Assembly: GCA_902583575.1 (NCBI GenBank)
Contig: CACHWY010000002.1
Span: 62,001 to 126,000, forward strand
DNA length: 64,000 nucleotides
DNA from: an uncultured SAR86 cluster bacterium
GTDB taxonomy: Bacteria; Pseudomonadota; Gammaproteobacteria; Magnimaribacterales; D2472
Direction of reading: 5' to 3'
The notes below the pieces were generated by a model, which was not told the DNA's origin, did no database searches, and worked only from the letters and a program-made list of their open reading frames with translations. Positions 63,877-64,000 of this stretch are shown piece by piece (within the stretch, counting starts at the first letter, position 1; every line of letters starts with the position of its first letter). Made by a program: the position numbers and the translations under genes.

Positions 63877-64000
63877 TTATTCTTGGCCTAAATCAATGCC
63901 TTCAGCAATTTGAGACACTAAAGGTTGGAAAATATCAGGATCTATATTGGTTAAATGTCCAAGAACTTTTTGTATTCCTTCACCCTCCATTTTAGAAATT
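63877..64000 (-). CDS. C-terminal end of an unrecognised gene (5' end beyond window)
   Basis: The last 40 codons are visible, ending in AEGIDLGQE and a TAA at 63877-63879. The piece ISKMEGEGIQKVLGHLTNIDPDIFQ looks like ordinary soluble protein. No family can be named from this fragment. A hairpin follows at 63823-63854. Confidence 0.5.
   Translation of the reverse strand, partial: ISKMEGEGIQKVLGHLTNIDPDIFQPLVSQIAEGIDLGQE

Noticed and set aside
1-64000. CRISPR arrays, tRNA or rRNA genes, insertion sequences, integrase or phage modules
   Set aside because: Reading the gaps between genes (all under about 130 bases) showed no spaced repeats, cloverleaf-like segments or transposase frames.

Overview
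The window looks like a compact, strongly AT-rich chromosome segment from a free-living marine-type gammaproteobacterium. An affinity to SAR86 or a related streamlined lineage is an inference from base composition, gene order and the lipid/terpenoid-type gene set; no rRNA gene is present to confirm it. Genes are densely packed, many overlap by 1-25 bases, and no gap exceeds about 130 bases. I found no tRNA, rRNA, CRISPR array, insertion sequence or phage gene.

Region 1 (1-3237, minus strand) holds the end of a GNAT acetyltransferase, exonuclease III (xthA) and the periplasmic tail-specific protease (prc).

Region 2 (3247-20565) is the most distinctive part: a catabolic island on the minus strand plus a regulator and a hydrolase on the plus strand. 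It encodes a paired acyl-CoA dehydrogenase, an enoyl-CoA hydratase, an AtuA-family protein broken by one extra base in a run of eight G, a TetR regulator, both subunits of a biotin-dependent acyl-CoA carboxylase, an acyl-CoA synthetase, an MFS transporter, a crotonase resembling 6-oxocamphor hydrolase, a second TetR regulator, a TonB-dependent receptor and an HSL-type esterase. Four copies of a palindrome, TGAGA-N4-TCTCA, sit at the promoters of the dehydrogenase pair, the crotonase/TetR divergon, the receptor and the esterase. They appear to define a local TetR regulon. A separate 44-base inverted repeat overlaps the promoter of the carboxylase genes. Together this suggests uptake and breakdown of a hydrophobic, possibly cyclic or branched terpenoid-like compound.

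Region 3 (20579-27408) contains a glutathione S-transferase, an exported three-domain MsrA-thioredoxin-MsrB protein, a nitronate monooxygenase, an RraA-like protein, a PlsC-type acyltransferase and a second acyl-CoA dehydrogenase pair.

Region 4 (27538-36954) is mainly housekeeping: nadK, a rhomboid protein whose catalytic His position is Asn, galU, pyrD, topA, two small proteins, lexA with an SOS box, a cytosolic 5'-nucleotidase and queH. Region 5 (36956-40416) is the 2-methylcitrate cycle, prpBCD, which could consume propionyl-CoA released by the dehydrogenase pathways.

Region 6 (40451-54135) is one long biosynthetic run: aroC, leuC, leuD, leuB, asd, a short fimV-like gene, truA, trpF, trpB, trpA, malonyl-CoA decarboxylase, a SPOR-domain protein, cvpA and purF. 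The order matches the conserved gammaproteobacterial leu-asd-fimV-truA-trpF-accD-folC-cvpA-purF cluster, except that malonyl-CoA decarboxylase stands where accD and folC would be expected.

Region 7 (54132-64000) carries acnB, a DUF1289 protein, a ferritin-like protein under a Fur-box promoter, SOS-controlled umuDC, lpxH, a lipoprotein cyclophilin, a sulfotransferase, an ArsC/LMW-phosphatase-like protein and two unrecognised genes at the right edge.
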